Below are positions 25,543 to 35,600 of a stretch of 64,000 nt of DNA, in pieces. The DNA comes from Tildeniella nuda ZEHNDER 1965/U140 (GTDB lineage: Bacteria; Cyanobacteriota; Cyanobacteriia; Leptolyngbyales; Leptolyngbyaceae): positions 279,742 through 343,741 of the forward strand of contig JAHHIG010000005.1 of NCBI GenBank assembly GCA_019358895.1, in the 5' to 3' direction. The notes under the pieces were generated by a model. The model saw nothing but the letters and a program-made list of their open reading frames with translations, did no database searches and was not told the origin of the DNA. Each line of letters begins with the position of its first letter. Position 1 is the stretch's first letter. A program made the position numbers and the translations under genes.

Positions 25543-26850
25543 TTAAAGCAACCGTAATTGGGTCTCTTGGGGTTCTGCTTGAGCGTCTGATGTAGCCTCT
25601 TCTTCAGCGGCGATCGCAGACCGCAACCAGGCATGTTCTTCTTCTGCCAGAAGGCTTTGAGCCACCGCTAGCATGTCATCTTCAAGTTCCTGCAAGTCTT
25701 CCCGGTTGGCGAGATAGGCTTTGAGGGCATCAAGCGGGGTAATGGTGGTGCCACTGCCGAGTTCAGGTAGGCGTGCGCGGGAAAATTGGCTGATGATTTC
25801 GGGATGAATGGTGTAGGTGTGAGCAGGGCTGAGTGCCTGATGAATAGTCGTGGTGTCGATCTGGTCTAGCTGTTCCGATCGCAGATGGTAGACCAATCGC
25901 ACAACGGCATCTTGAATCGCCTCTGGTTTGAGCGCTTTCAGGAGCGTCGCTTGAGGATCGTCGGCTGCGGAGAGGTTTACTTCGATCGTGCGAAAGACGC
26001 GCACTGGCAACGGGCAGAATTCAAAGGTGGTCTGTCCTTTTGCCAAGTCGATCAGCACAAAGCCCTTGTCTTCCTTTTCTTCGCTGAAGTCAACGCGTTC
26101 AATGCTGCCAGGGTAGACGATCGGTGGACTTTCGCAGAGTACCTGATGACGATGGACGTGTCCCAACGCCACATAGTCGAAGCAGTCCCGCGAGAGTAAC
26201 CCCAATGGGACGGTGAACCCTTTGCCCACAGCCAGAAAGCGCTCGGCTCCAAAACGAGCGTTGTCTGCCATCAGGTGTGCCAGCAGGACGGTGGGAAGCT
26301 CCGGGTCAAGGCGACGGATTTCACCTTCCAGGGCAACGCGCAGGCGATCGATCAACAACTGACCGACTTCACTCAGCGAGAGTCCTTCGGCATCAGGGCG
26401 CGTCAATAGGGTTGATCGCGTCAGCCAGGGAAGTGTGATTACCTGCACCAGCCCATTCTGCGTTTGGATGCGGTGGGTTTCTAGCCGATCGCCCACGACA
26501 AAGCCTGGGACTGCCAACGTCCGATAAATGGATAGACTCGCGCCGCCCTGTCCCTGTGCATGTTGGTCATGGTTGCCGACAAGCAGCACAGCGGGAATTT
26601 GCGCGGCGACCAGGCGTTGAAACTGGCTGGCAAAGGCTTGTTGCACAAACGGAGGCGGCGTGGCATCGGGAAAGGCATCCCCACCAAAGAGAACGAGATC
26701 GACGGGTTCGGCAAGGGCACGATCGATGCAGCGTCCCAAGGTGGCGACAAAATCCTCCAGTCGAGAATTGAGTCCGGTTTCCGGGTTCACTCGTCCGTGG
26801 GAAAACCCGCTGCCCATGTGAATATCTGACAGGTGGAGAATTTTGATCAC
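25543..26850 (-). CDS. sbcD: SbcD-like DNA exonuclease subunit (metallophosphoesterase)
   Basis: The 435-residue protein has all calcineurin-like motifs: LSDIHMG, FGGDAFPD, VGNHDQ, LLAHLMAD and LGHVHRHQ, then a C-terminal capping region. SbcD with the SMC-like SbcC processes DNA ends and hairpins. No sbcC is adjacent: the gene is followed by a vapC on the other strand. Hairpin-rich repeats lie upstream. Its start is well placed at the conserved MIKILHLSDIH. Confidence 0.9.
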   Translation of the reverse strand: MIKILHLSDIHMGSGFSHGRVNPETGLNSRLEDFVATLGRCIDRALAEPVDLVLFGGDAFPDATPPPFVQQAFASQFQRLVAAQIPAVLLVGNHDQHAQGQGGASLSIYRTLAVPGFVVGDRLETHRIQTQNGLVQVITLPWLTRSTLLTRPDAEGLSLSEVGQLLIDRLRVALEGEIRRLDPELPTVLLAHLMADNARFGAERFLAVGKGFTVPLGLLSRDCFDYVALGHVHRHQVLCESPPIVYPGSIERVDFSEEKEDKGFVLIDLAKGQTTFEFCPLPVRVFRTIEVNLSAADDPQATLLKALKPEAIQDAVVRLVYHLRSEQLDQIDTTTIHQALSPAHTYTIHPEIISQFSRARLPELGSGTTITPLDALKAYLANREDLQELEDDMLAVAQSLLAEEEHAWLRSAIAAEEEATSDAQAEPQETQLRLL

Positions 26851-26935
26851 GCTGTTACCTGAAACTACCGACAGCTATCGCTCTCTAGTGTAGAGCGATC
26901 GGTTCGAGATAGTACAAGATTATTAACGAAGATGC

Positions 26936-27155
26936 AGAAGTCGGGGTTCCTAACGATACTGCTGGTCAAACTGACTGACTGACACAGAACCCCGACTTCT
27001 TAGACGACACTGCTGGTCAAACTGACTGACTGACACAGAACCCCGACTTCTTAGACGACACTGCTGGTCAAACTGACTGACTGACACAGAACCCCGACTT
27101 CTTAACGATACTGCTGGTCAAACTGACTGACTGACACAGAACCCCGACTTCTTAG
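26936..27155. repeat. four 51-bp tandem repeats with hairpin ends
   Basis: Units of 51, 51, 51 and 50 bp are seen from GCTGGTC at 26961, 27012, 27063 and 27113. Each contains CTGACTGACTGACAC and ends AGAACCCCGACTTCTTA. A complementary AAGTCGGGGTTC stands at 26937-26948, so each unit end can pair with it. The array fills the gap between the SDR 3' end and the sbcD start. Confidence 0.9.
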
Positions 27156-27162
27156 ACAGCTT

Positions 27163-27978
27163 CTAGCGCAACATGGCACCCCGAATGATGCCACCAAACA
27201 GACGATCGGGCAACAGTTTGCGTAAGAAAAGCAATGCTCCCGCGTTACCGCCTGCTGGATAGCGTAGCCGTCGAGAGCCATCCGTCGCCGCTCGATAAAT
27301 GACCTGCGCTGTAACGTCTGGCGATGAACCCATATCGCCTGCATTTTTCATCGCTGCCATGACCTTGGTGACAAACGGATCATAAGCAGTCAGTTCTGGT
27401 TTATTGGCGAGGTCTGCTGATCGCTCGTAAAAGTCGGTTTTAATCGGTCCCGGTTCAATGATTTTGACGCGGATATTGAACGGCTCCAGTTCATATTGCA
27501 GCGAGTCTGAGAACCCTTCTACTGCCCATTTTGTAGCGTGATAGAGGCTATACAGCGGGAACGCCAGGTGTCCGCCAATGGACGACACGTTCATGATGAT
27601 GCCCGATCGCTGCTCCCGCAAATGTGGCAAGAGCGATCGGGTCACTGCCATTAAACCAAACACATTCGTTGCAAACTGCCGTTCAATTTGCTCTAGGCTA
27701 CACGCTTCAAAGGCACCGATTAAGCCGTAGCCTGCGTTGTTGACCAGCACATCGATCGCGCCAAATCGCTGTAATGCCTGAGCGATCGCCTGCGAAATCG
27801 ATTCCGGGTCGGTTACATCCAATCGCAAACAGCAGACATTTTCCAGTGCCGCTAACGCTCCAGCCTTTTCAGGAGAACGCATCGTCGCCACCACATTCCA
27901 GCCTCGCTGCTGAAACAAGAGGGCTGTTGCATACCCAATGCCCGTTGAAGCACCTGTAATCAGAATGGTTTTAGTCAT
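27163..27978 (-). CDS. short-chain dehydrogenase/reductase
   Basis: The 271-residue classical SDR has TGASTGIG, NNAGYG, Ser in MNVSSIGG and catalytic YHATK, with EPGPIKTDFYE after it. The pattern (17-beta-HSD-like, retinol dehydrogenase-like annotation) is common, and the substrate is unknown. Cytoplasmic, with no signal. Confidence 0.92.
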   Translation of the reverse strand: MTKTILITGASTGIGYATALLFQQRGWNVVATMRSPEKAGALAALENVCCLRLDVTDPESISQAIAQALQRFGAIDVLVNNAGYGLIGAFEACSLEQIERQFATNVFGLMAVTRSLLPHLREQRSGIIMNVSSIGGHLAFPLYSLYHATKWAVEGFSDSLQYELEPFNIRVKIIEPGPIKTDFYERSADLANKPELTAYDPFVTKVMAAMKNAGDMGSSPDVTAQVIYRAATDGSRRLRYPAGGNAGALLFLRKLLPDRLFGGIIRGAMLR

Positions 27979-28015
27979 GAGAGGAGGGGGAAGAGAGTTT
28001 TGGAGTTTATGAGCG

Positions 28016-28125
28016 GTCAGCGGTCAGCGGTCAGCTTTTTAGCCTTTAGCCTTTAGCCTTTAGCCTTTAGCCTCTAGCCTTTAGCCTTTAGCCTTTAGCC
28101 TTTAGCCTTTAGCCTTTAGCCTTTC
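28016..28125. repeat. heptamer short tandem repeats
   Basis: Three GCGGTCA units are followed by about 13 TAGCCTT units, one of them with a point change (TAGCCTC). Both are 7-bp repeats of the STRR type known in cyanobacteria. They separate the SDR and cysH. Confidence 0.92.
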
Positions 28126-28159
28126 TACCCTACTCCCCACTCCCCATTCCCGACTCCCC

Positions 28160-28891
28160 CTAGATATGAATCCCACATTCCGTCTTACCCATTCCACGCC
28201 AGCGCCCAGCGCGTTCGTCTTCGCCTTCAGCAATGGCTGTAGTGATGGGTTCGTCGCCAATGCTGGGATAGCCCTGGTCGTGCAGTGGGTTGTAGATGAC
28301 ATCGTGTTCAAAGACGTATGCCCAGGTTTCTTTACGTGTCCAGTTGGCGATCGGATTCAGTTTAAGCCGCTGCTGGTTGTCAAGTTCAAAGATGGGCATG
28401 TCAGCGCGAGTGTTTGCTTGGTCGCGTCGTCGTCCCGTAATCCAGGCGATCGCGCCTAGTTCGGTTAACCCACGCTGCAACGGCTCAATTTTGGTGACCT
28501 GGTGAAACTTGGCGATGTCTGCGTCCCACAAGGCTTCGCCATATTTGGCAGCAAACGCTTCACGGCTATCTGCCTCCGTTGTTTTGTAAATCTTCAAGTT
28601 GAGGTTGTACAATGCCTTCGCTTTGGCAACCAGTTCCAGGGTTTGGGGAAAGTGGAACAGGGTATCCAAAAACAGCACGGGAACTGGCGTGGCTGGCTTG
28701 AGTTCGCGATAAAACAGGTCGGTAATCAGGATGTCATCGACGTTAAACGCGCTGGTCTGCACCAACCCTGTAGGGATGTTCTCGACGCTCCAGGCAAGAA
28801 TGTCTTTAGGATGAGCGTTTTCAAAGCGCTGGTTGAGTTTTTTTAGGTCAAGCTGGGCTGGTTGAATCAGCGGTTGCGTAGATTGGGTCAT
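28160..28891 (-). CDS. cysH: phosphoadenylylsulfate (PAPS) reductase
   Basis: The 243-residue protein has the PAPS-reductase signature: an adenylyl-binding N-terminal half (LDTLFHFPQTLELV), ITGRRRDQANTRAD and the C-terminal catalytic KTECGIH. There is no additional CC/CxxC pair of the iron-sulfur APS reductases, so PAPS is the expected substrate. It reduces activated sulfate to sulfite with thioredoxin. A TTG-started frame reaches 28909, but the ATG at 28891 is more likely. Confidence 0.92.
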   Translation of the reverse strand: MTQSTQPLIQPAQLDLKKLNQRFENAHPKDILAWSVENIPTGLVQTSAFNVDDILITDLFYRELKPATPVPVLFLDTLFHFPQTLELVAKAKALYNLNLKIYKTTEADSREAFAAKYGEALWDADIAKFHQVTKIEPLQRGLTELGAIAWITGRRRDQANTRADMPIFELDNQQRLKLNPIANWTRKETWAYVFEHDVIYNPLHDQGYPSIGDEPITTAIAEGEDERAGRWRGMGKTECGIHI

Positions 28892-29049
28892 CGTGACGGA
28901 TCGCCTCAAAGCTTCTGCATTCTCTACGATAGCGAACTAAGGTAACGTTGTGGAAGCGAGAAGGTGATGAATCGATCGCGGTCTGGCGTAAACAGCGTGT
29001 ACAAGGGCAGAAGGCAAAAGGCAGGGGCAAAGACTTGAGTATTCATCTA

Positions 29050-29430
29050 ATGCTTTACAGCAAACCGGGTTGTCATCTCTGCGAAGGGCTGCAAGAAAAG
29101 CTCATGGAGATACAGAGTCTCGATTTTGAACTTGAGGTGCGGGATATTACGACTCGCGACGATTGGTTTCAGACGTATCAGTATGAGATTCCGGTGTTGG
29201 TGTTGGAGAAAAGGCAGGAGGCAGGAGGCAGAAGGCAGGAGGCAGGGGAAGCAGAGGGGGATAGGGAACCGCAGAGACGCGGAGGCGCAGAGTTTCAGGC
29301 AGGCAACGCTTCTTCCGCCGAAACCCCTTCATCCTTTATCCCTTATCCTTTATCCTTTATCTCTCTTCCCCGACCCTCTCCGCGTGCGACGGTGCAGCAG
29401 TTGGAGCAGATGTTGCGGAAGTATTTGTAG
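29050..29430 (+). CDS. glutaredoxin-like protein with a repeat insertion
   Basis: The 126-residue protein begins MLYSKPGCHLCEGLQEKLME (redox motif CHLC) and FELEVRDITTRDDWF, then YEIPVLVLEK, the usual cis-Pro strand of the DUF836 glutaredoxin-like family (about 80-90 residues). An insertion of about 54 residues (29214-29375) follows, rich in EGDR, EAGGRRQEAG and SFIPYPLSFIS, before the final helix TVQQLEQMLRKYL. The insertion derives from short repeats also found in spacers. The fold's last helix is kept, so it may still work. Confidence 0.82.
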   Translation: MLYSKPGCHLCEGLQEKLMEIQSLDFELEVRDITTRDDWFQTYQYEIPVLVLEKRQEAGGRRQEAGEAEGDREPQRRGGAEFQAGNASSAETPSSFIPYPLSFISLPRPSPRATVQQLEQMLRKYL

Positions 29431-29621
29431 AGGATGGGAGTCGGGAGTCGGGAGTTGGGAATCGGGTAGATAAGGCTAAAGGCTAACAAGCTGACCGCTG
29501 ACTGCTGATTGCTCAATCAACTCAAAACTTAGAGCGCTTTTCGCGTTGCAAAGGTCGATTCACGCTCTAAAATCTAGACTTTAGAGCCGCATCGTTTACA
29601 GCGTAGAGGGGAAGCACTGAC

Positions 29622-31139
29622 ATGAAGTTGCGAGAGTTGCTGGCGATCGTTCCCGATATTGCACCGCTAGCTGATCATCCTGCTCTAGAGTTAGAGGTTA
29701 AGGGGTTGGCAACCAATTCTCATACGTGCCAGCCAGGAGATTTGTTTCTTGGGATGCCAGGAACGCGGGTAGATGGGGGCGATTTTTGGGCAGGGGCGAT
29801 CGCGGCAGGGGCGATCGCGGCAGTTGTATCTCCCTCCGCTGCAGGGAAGGTGAGAAGAGAGGAGAGAGGAGAGAGGGGTGAAGAGGCTTCTGCACAACCT
29901 TTCATCCTTTCTGCGAGTGATATGGTTCAGGTTTCGGCTCAACTAGCAGCGGCGTTTTATGGTAATCCAGCGCAGCAGTTGAAGCTGGTTGGGGTGACGG
30001 GCACGAATGGTAAGACGACGACCACACATTTGATTGAGTTTTTGTTGCAGCAGGCGCACAAGTCTACAGCACTCTTGGGTACGCTGTATACGCGCTGGCA
30101 AGGGTTTCAGCAGACGGCAGTACATACGACTCCGTTTGCGGTCGATTTGCAGCGGCAGTTATCAGAAGCGCTGGCGGCAGGATGCGAGTTTGGGGTGATG
30201 GAGGTCAGTTCGCATGCGCTGGCACAGGGGCGGGTACTGGGCTGCACCTTTGAGGTGGCAGTGTTTACCAACCTGACGCAAGATCACCTGGATTTTCATC
30301 GCGATATGGATGACTATTTTGCGGCAAAGGCGTTGCTGTTCAGTCCTGGTTATCTTAAGGGACGATCGGTGGTAAATCTGGATGATCCCTATGGTCAGCA
30401 GCTTATTCAAAACCTCGATCGCGTCTGGAGCTACAGCACTCACGATGACACGGCAGATCTATACACGAGCGCGTTGTCCTACGAATCTGATGGTGTGAGC
30501 GGCATCTTGCACACGCCTCTGGGAGACGCAGCTTTTCGATCGCCCTTGGTTGGTCAATTCAATCTCGCAAATCTACTAGCCGCAGTCGGTGCAGTGCTGC
30601 ATTTGGGGTTGGATCTGGACAGCATTGTGACCGCACTCCCGCAATTTGGTGGCGTACCGGGACGCATGGAGCAGGTACAGATTGCGCCCAACCAGGACAT
30701 TAGCGTGATTGTGGACTATGCTCATACGCCTGACAGCCTGGAGAATTTGCTGAGAGCGGCACGTCCGTTTATTCACGGCAACATGATTTGCGTGTTTGGC
30801 TGTGGAGGCGATCGCGATCGGGGCAAACGTCCCCAGATGGGTCGCATTGCGGCTGACCTCGCCGATCGGGTGATTGTCACTTCCGATAATCCCCGTACTG
30901 AAAACCCACAGCGCATTTTGCAGGATGTAGTGGCTGGGATTCCTGACTCGATGAAACCTGTTGTAATCGGCGATCGGGCTAAGGCGATTCGTCTGGCGAT
31001 TCTGGAGGCGCAACCGGGCGATGGGGTACTGATTGCGGGAAAAGGACACGAAGACTATCAGATTTTGGGGACGGAAAAGATTCATTTCGACGATCGAGAG
31101 CAGGCGCAGGAAGCGTTGAAACACCGTCTAAAACTCTAA
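29622..31139 (+). CDS. murE: UDP-N-acetylmuramoyl-L-alanyl-D-glutamate--2,6-diaminopimelate ligase
   Basis: The 505-residue protein has the ATP loop TGTNGKTTTTH, the Lys-containing AVEVSSHALAQGR-like segment and the DAP-binding SDNPRTENP, so meso-diaminopimelate is added. It acts in peptidoglycan synthesis in the cytoplasm. A short insertion (VRREERGERGEEA, about residues 76-92, 29847-29898) in the N-terminal domain derives from a repeat tract GAGAGGAGAG. The gene is preceded by an inverted repeat CTTAGAGCG/CGCTCTAA around 29529-29571. Confidence 0.95.
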   Translation: MKLRELLAIVPDIAPLADHPALELEVKGLATNSHTCQPGDLFLGMPGTRVDGGDFWAGAIAAGAIAAVVSPSAAGKVRREERGERGEEASAQPFILSASDMVQVSAQLAAAFYGNPAQQLKLVGVTGTNGKTTTTHLIEFLLQQAHKSTALLGTLYTRWQGFQQTAVHTTPFAVDLQRQLSEALAAGCEFGVMEVSSHALAQGRVLGCTFEVAVFTNLTQDHLDFHRDMDDYFAAKALLFSPGYLKGRSVVNLDDPYGQQLIQNLDRVWSYSTHDDTADLYTSALSYESDGVSGILHTPLGDAAFRSPLVGQFNLANLLAAVGAVLHLGLDLDSIVTALPQFGGVPGRMEQVQIAPNQDISVIVDYAHTPDSLENLLRAARPFIHGNMICVFGCGGDRDRGKRPQMGRIAADLADRVIVTSDNPRTENPQRILQDVVAGIPDSMKPVVIGDRAKAIRLAILEAQPGDGVLIAGKGHEDYQILGTEKIHFDDREQAQEALKHRLKL

Positions 31140-31173
31140 GAAGTTGTTGGTTGTTAATCTAAAATTCTCGTCT

Positions 31174-31201
31174 GCAGGGACGTTACATGTAACCTCCCTA
31201 C
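31174..31201. repeat. 28-bp near-palindrome, copy 3
   Basis: It has a GCAGGGACGTTACATGTAAC core with a CTCCCTAC right arm. Related to 12843-12870 and 20046-20073. Confidence 0.5.
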
Positions 31202-31230
31202 TCCTTTATCCCTGAATCGAGGTCATTGTC

Positions 31231-31863
31231 ATGCTGCTAGAATCTCCCCCCAAGCCGATCGGTGAAAAGCGGATTACCTTTCGCGATCTCGATTGGCATT
31301 CATTTAAACAAATTCAGCAGTTGCTAACTGAGCGCACCCGTGCTCGCTTTATCTATGACGATGGAGTATTAGAAATTACGATGCCGCTTGAAAGTCACGA
31401 GCGTTATGCAAGATTAATCGAACTTTTTATCCGTATTCTGGTGGTAGAGCTGGGCATGAAAATCAAGACGATGGGGTCAACAACGCTCGATCGTGAAGAC
31501 TTACTCAAAAGTGCTGAGCCAGATAACGGTTACTACATCCAAAACTATGCACTGGTTGCGGATCACAAAGTTGATTTAGAGCGTGATCCTGCTCCAGATT
31601 TAGTGGTTGAAGTAGACATTACCCACACCGACATCAACAAAAATCGACTCTATGCCAGCATGGGCGTACCAGAGTTTTGGCGGTTTAATGGGCAGGCATG
31701 GACGATTTTGTGTTTGGTAGATAGTGCCTATGTGGAACGCGATCGTTCCCCTACGTTTCCGTTAGTTGAAAAAACCGATTTATATCAATTCCTAGAAGCG
31801 GCGTTATTAGATGAAGTCTCTGCTGAAATCAACTTTCGTCAGTGGGTGCAGCAGCAACGTTAG
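31231..31863 (+). CDS. Uma2-family (DUF820) putative nuclease
   Basis: The 210-residue protein has the Uma2 pattern: ARFIYDDGVLEITMPLESHE, PDLVVEVDITHTDINKN, LYASMGVPEFWRFNG. The D...E-V-D core suggests a PD-(D/E)XK nuclease fold. The family is greatly expanded in cyanobacteria and its function is unknown. Confidence 0.92.
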   Translation: MLLESPPKPIGEKRITFRDLDWHSFKQIQQLLTERTRARFIYDDGVLEITMPLESHERYARLIELFIRILVVELGMKIKTMGSTTLDREDLLKSAEPDNGYYIQNYALVADHKVDLERDPAPDLVVEVDITHTDINKNRLYASMGVPEFWRFNGQAWTILCLVDSAYVERDRSPTFPLVEKTDLYQFLEAALLDEVSAEINFRQWVQQQR

Positions 31864-32013
31864 CATTGCTGGTATCAATTTAAATGGCGATCGCGGCAGC
31901 TATCTGTAGCGATAGGTTTTGCGGTCAAGCAGCGGTAATGAAAAACTTCATTTGACGGTTTGGGTAGGTAAAGGAGACTCTAGAACAACACAAATTTTAT
32001 CCTTAAAGCCTTT

Positions 32014-32541
32014 CTAATCTGGTATCTGAATCGTCTGATTACGGTTTTGAATGTAAACTTTTTGCGTTTTCAAGTTGTACTGGAGGTAAATGGGATCATT
32101 CTGATAGGGGATGCCAATGTATCCCGACGATCGACTACAAAACAGACCGAGTGGTTCACAACTGTACAGCCTGTAATCATAACTATCAATGCGTGAGAAT
32201 TTGACCAGATAATAGCTTTGATTTTTAAAAGTAGCACTGGCAGTGATTTCGTAGCTTGTTAACAAGGCTCCAAAGAAACTAAGACTGGACATCACAAATA
32301 CAGCTACCCATAAAGCAATTGTCCAGGTTGTTATCATTCTCCAACGAAACTCTAGTAGGGATGCTAAGACAAACGTAACTATAATTATGGGTGCTAACAA
32401 CATTAGCGAGGTAGTTGTTGGAATGACCACAGCAAAAAAGAGGCGCATCAGCCAATAGCTCTGTTCTGAAAGAAAGAGCAGAGCAAAGACTACGCCAGAC
32501 AAGATCAACGCTCCAAAACTGAGATACTTCCAGAGACTCAT
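32014..32541 (-). CDS. membrane protein of unknown function
   Basis: The 175-residue protein has four hydrophobic segments in the first 110 residues (YLSFGALILSGVVFALLFLS, LMRLFFAVVIPTTTSLMLLA and so on) and a soluble C-terminal part (DSYDYRLYSCEPLGLFCSRS, with two Cys). I do not recognise the family. It is divergent from the giant membrane protein gene. Confidence 0.65.
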   Translation of the reverse strand: MSLWKYLSFGALILSGVVFALLFLSEQSYWLMRLFFAVVIPTTTSLMLLAPIIIVTFVLASLLEFRWRMITTWTIALWVAVFVMSSLSFFGALLTSYEITASATFKNQSYYLVKFSRIDSYDYRLYSCEPLGLFCSRSSGYIGIPYQNDPIYLQYNLKTQKVYIQNRNQTIQIPD

Positions 32542-32656
32542 TGTGTCCTTTATGCATCAAGAAACTTGTGATCAAAATCTAACGTTACTCGTGTTTTTTA
32601 ACTGATTGTATCAAGAACCTCAGTTTAACAACTAATATTCAAACGTTGAATACGCA

Positions 32657-35600
32657 ATGGTTTCTCCTCCCGATCGCCCCATCATTCTTAACCTGGTCAT
32701 CCAGTCAGGTCATCCCACTCTCCTTGAAGGCTTAGACGTTTGGCTACGCTTGGGGTTGCTGTCAGACGAAACTGTGCGGCAGCTTTGTGAAGATCATCTC
32801 ACCTGTCTGCTGTCTGAGGCGGTTGCGGCGCGATCGCGTGACGATGATTTTGCCGTAGCCAATGATTTTGCAACAGAAGAAGTGTTGGTGCCAGTGGGGA
32901 CAGTCTCGACCGTGGAGCGATCGCCCAGTCCAATCACACGCAGCATTCAGTCGTTCATGGCAGAAGTCAGCGTGATCTGGCTCCTGTTTTTGGGCGTGTT
33001 TATGGTGGTGGTGTCGTCGGGAGTGCTGGCAGCAACCCAGTGGCGCAACTTCTCCGCAGTCGGACAATACGCCATTTTGTTTGCCTATACGCTGGCATTT
33101 TGGGCAGCAAGTGCCTGGACAGGACGACAGCCAAATTTACGGTTGACGGCAAGAATGCTCCAGATTGCCACGCTGCTGATTATTCCGGTTAACTTCTGGA
33201 TGATGGATGGCTTTCGGCTATGGCAAAGCGGTTTGGGCTGGGTGATGGCAGCGATCGCCGCGATCGTTCTGACGGGCATTACGGTGCAGTTATTGAAAGG
33301 GGGGAGTCGGGAGTCGGGAGTTAACGTGATTAGCTCCACAGGCGCAGCAGGAGACAATCATGTTAGAGGGAGTTGGGAAAGGCTGCCGTTGGGAATGGCG
33401 ATCGCGCTGAGTTGGCTGCACTGGGGTTGGGGTTGGGATGGCTTCCCACTGATAGCGACGTATGTGGGGACAATTGGGGCGACGATCGCGCTGGTTTTGC
33501 AGGAGCAGAGGTGGGGAGTCGGGAGTTGGGAGGCAGAAGGCAGAAGGCAGGAGGCAGAAGGCAGAAGGCAGGAGTTAGAGGCAGAAGCGGTATTTGAGGG
33601 GGCTGAAACTCAACCGCAGGAAGATTTAGCATCTGAAGATGAACTGGCTTCCCCCTCTCCCCCTGCCTCCCTTGCTTCCCCTCTCTCCCTCTCCACCATC
33701 ACGATCGCGATCGCTGCCATTCTCCTCCTCGCCCGTGCCGTCTTTGCAGCAGGAGTTCCGATCGATCGCCTGGGATTAGCCGTGGGAGTCTGTGGTTGGC
33801 TGCTCTGCTGGTTGGGACGACGGGATGCGAGTCGGCTTGGTTGGCAACGGGGTGGTGTCGGGCTGCTACTGGTGGGTTGGCTGATTGCGGTGACGGTAAC
33901 TCCGCCCTGGCAGGCGATCGCGATCAGTGGGCTGGGCTTGTGGCTACTGGCAGACTATCTGCGGCGATCGGGGCAGGTGCAATATCTCACAGCAGGCTGG
34001 TTGATAGGACTGCAAACGGTTTGGTTGCTGTGGCGCGTGGTTTCCCCAAACTGGCAGCAACGGCTCATCGAAACCAGCATCCGACTGGCAGGACAAGAGG
34101 CAATGCCGATCGCGCTACTAGGATTATGGTTTTTTCCTTACGTGCTGCTGACGGTATGGCTGGCAGCGAGGCTCCGTCGCTGGCAAAAGCCGTCACTGGC
34201 GAAACAGGCAGAATTTTTAGCATTGGCATTGGGACTCGTCCTGACAGCGGTGAGTTTTGGTAATGGGTGGACACGATCGCTTAATTTAGTGCTCTCTACT
34301 ATGACGTTGGCAGCCGTTTTGCGAGGGCGCACTCGTCCAGACGCATTCCTGATTTATCTCACCCATGCCACCGGGTTAGCCGCGATCACCTCTCTCATCC
34401 ACCTATGCTTCCCCAGCCTTAGCCAAAATACCTGGGCAGGGATTTTACTCATCGGTGCGGTCGGCGAATGGATACTCAGCGCCATCCTTCCCACTTCTGG
34501 CTCCCGGCTCCCGACGCCCCCCGCTCCCTCTGCTTCCCCCACTCCCGTTCGGCTGAGCGCTCACGTCGAAGCCCACTCCCCACTCCCCACTCCCTCACTT
34601 AAAATCTGGCAACAAACCACTTGGCACGCGGGTCTTCTTCTCACTGCCACCAGCTATTTACTCTTGTCTAGCAGGATTTTGACAGGGTATCCACTTTGGG
34701 ATCTTCTGAGCCGCGCCTTTGGGGATACGACAACATGGGGCGGCATGTGGTTAGTAACACCGATCGCGTTGACAGTATTGGGTAGCTGCCGACATCTACC
34801 ACAACGTCGATCGGCGAGTGTTCTCAGCGTCATTGCCCTCTTTCTAATCCAAGTCTTGATGCTCGATTCGGCTCCTGAGCGGTTGACTGGTTTAGGGACA
34901 GCAGTCGTGCTGATGTTCATCAATACGCACCAGTTGCGGCAATTGCTGGAAGCGGTCATTACAGTTGGTTTTGGACTAACATTCACTGCCGCTTTGGTCT
35001 GGGAGGTTTTTACAGATTCGCTCACGGTTGGACTGAGTGTGAATCTGCTGGCGATCGCCCTGCTCCTCCTCTGGCTGTTGTGGGGTTGGCTAAAACGCCG
35101 CGAAACCGTGCTGGCAAAGCTCTATCGACAGGCAACCGATGGCTGGGCGATCGCGCTGGCAGTCACAACACTGGCATTTCTTACGCTTTGGCATTTAGTC
35201 GTTTACACTCAGTTAGATCTTCCCCACTGGCAGTATTTATCGGCGGCTGGCATTCTCTTCATCGCCACCAGCTATCGCACCTGGCAACGTCCGCAAAACC
35301 CTGGCTTCTACGCGATCGCCTGGAGTCTCGAACTGGTGATCACAGGCATTGTCTCGCTTACGGGGCGATCGCTGGATGCTGTGGCGATCGCCAATCTTGC
35401 ACTGGGATTGGGAACGCAATTGTTGGGGGATTGGTGGCTTAGCGGTCAGCGGTCAGCGGTCAGCAGTCAGCTTCTTTCCATCCCCCCATCCCCTTATCCC
35501 CCCATCTCCTCATCCCCCCATCCCCTCCTCCCCTCCAGTTGGAACGTGATTCCGCTCCTCTACGCCCTGGTTGGACTGCTCCTTCAGCACCGTTCTTTCA

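Noticed and set aside
27979..28160. TAGCCTT repeats as an origin or telomere-like element
   Set aside because: They are ordinary 7-bp STRRs that also occur elsewhere in the window; no DnaA boxes seen.
29528..29573. TTAGAGCG..CGCTCTAA inverted repeat before murE as an operator
   Set aside because: The arms are only 8 bp and separated by about 27 bases; no independent support.
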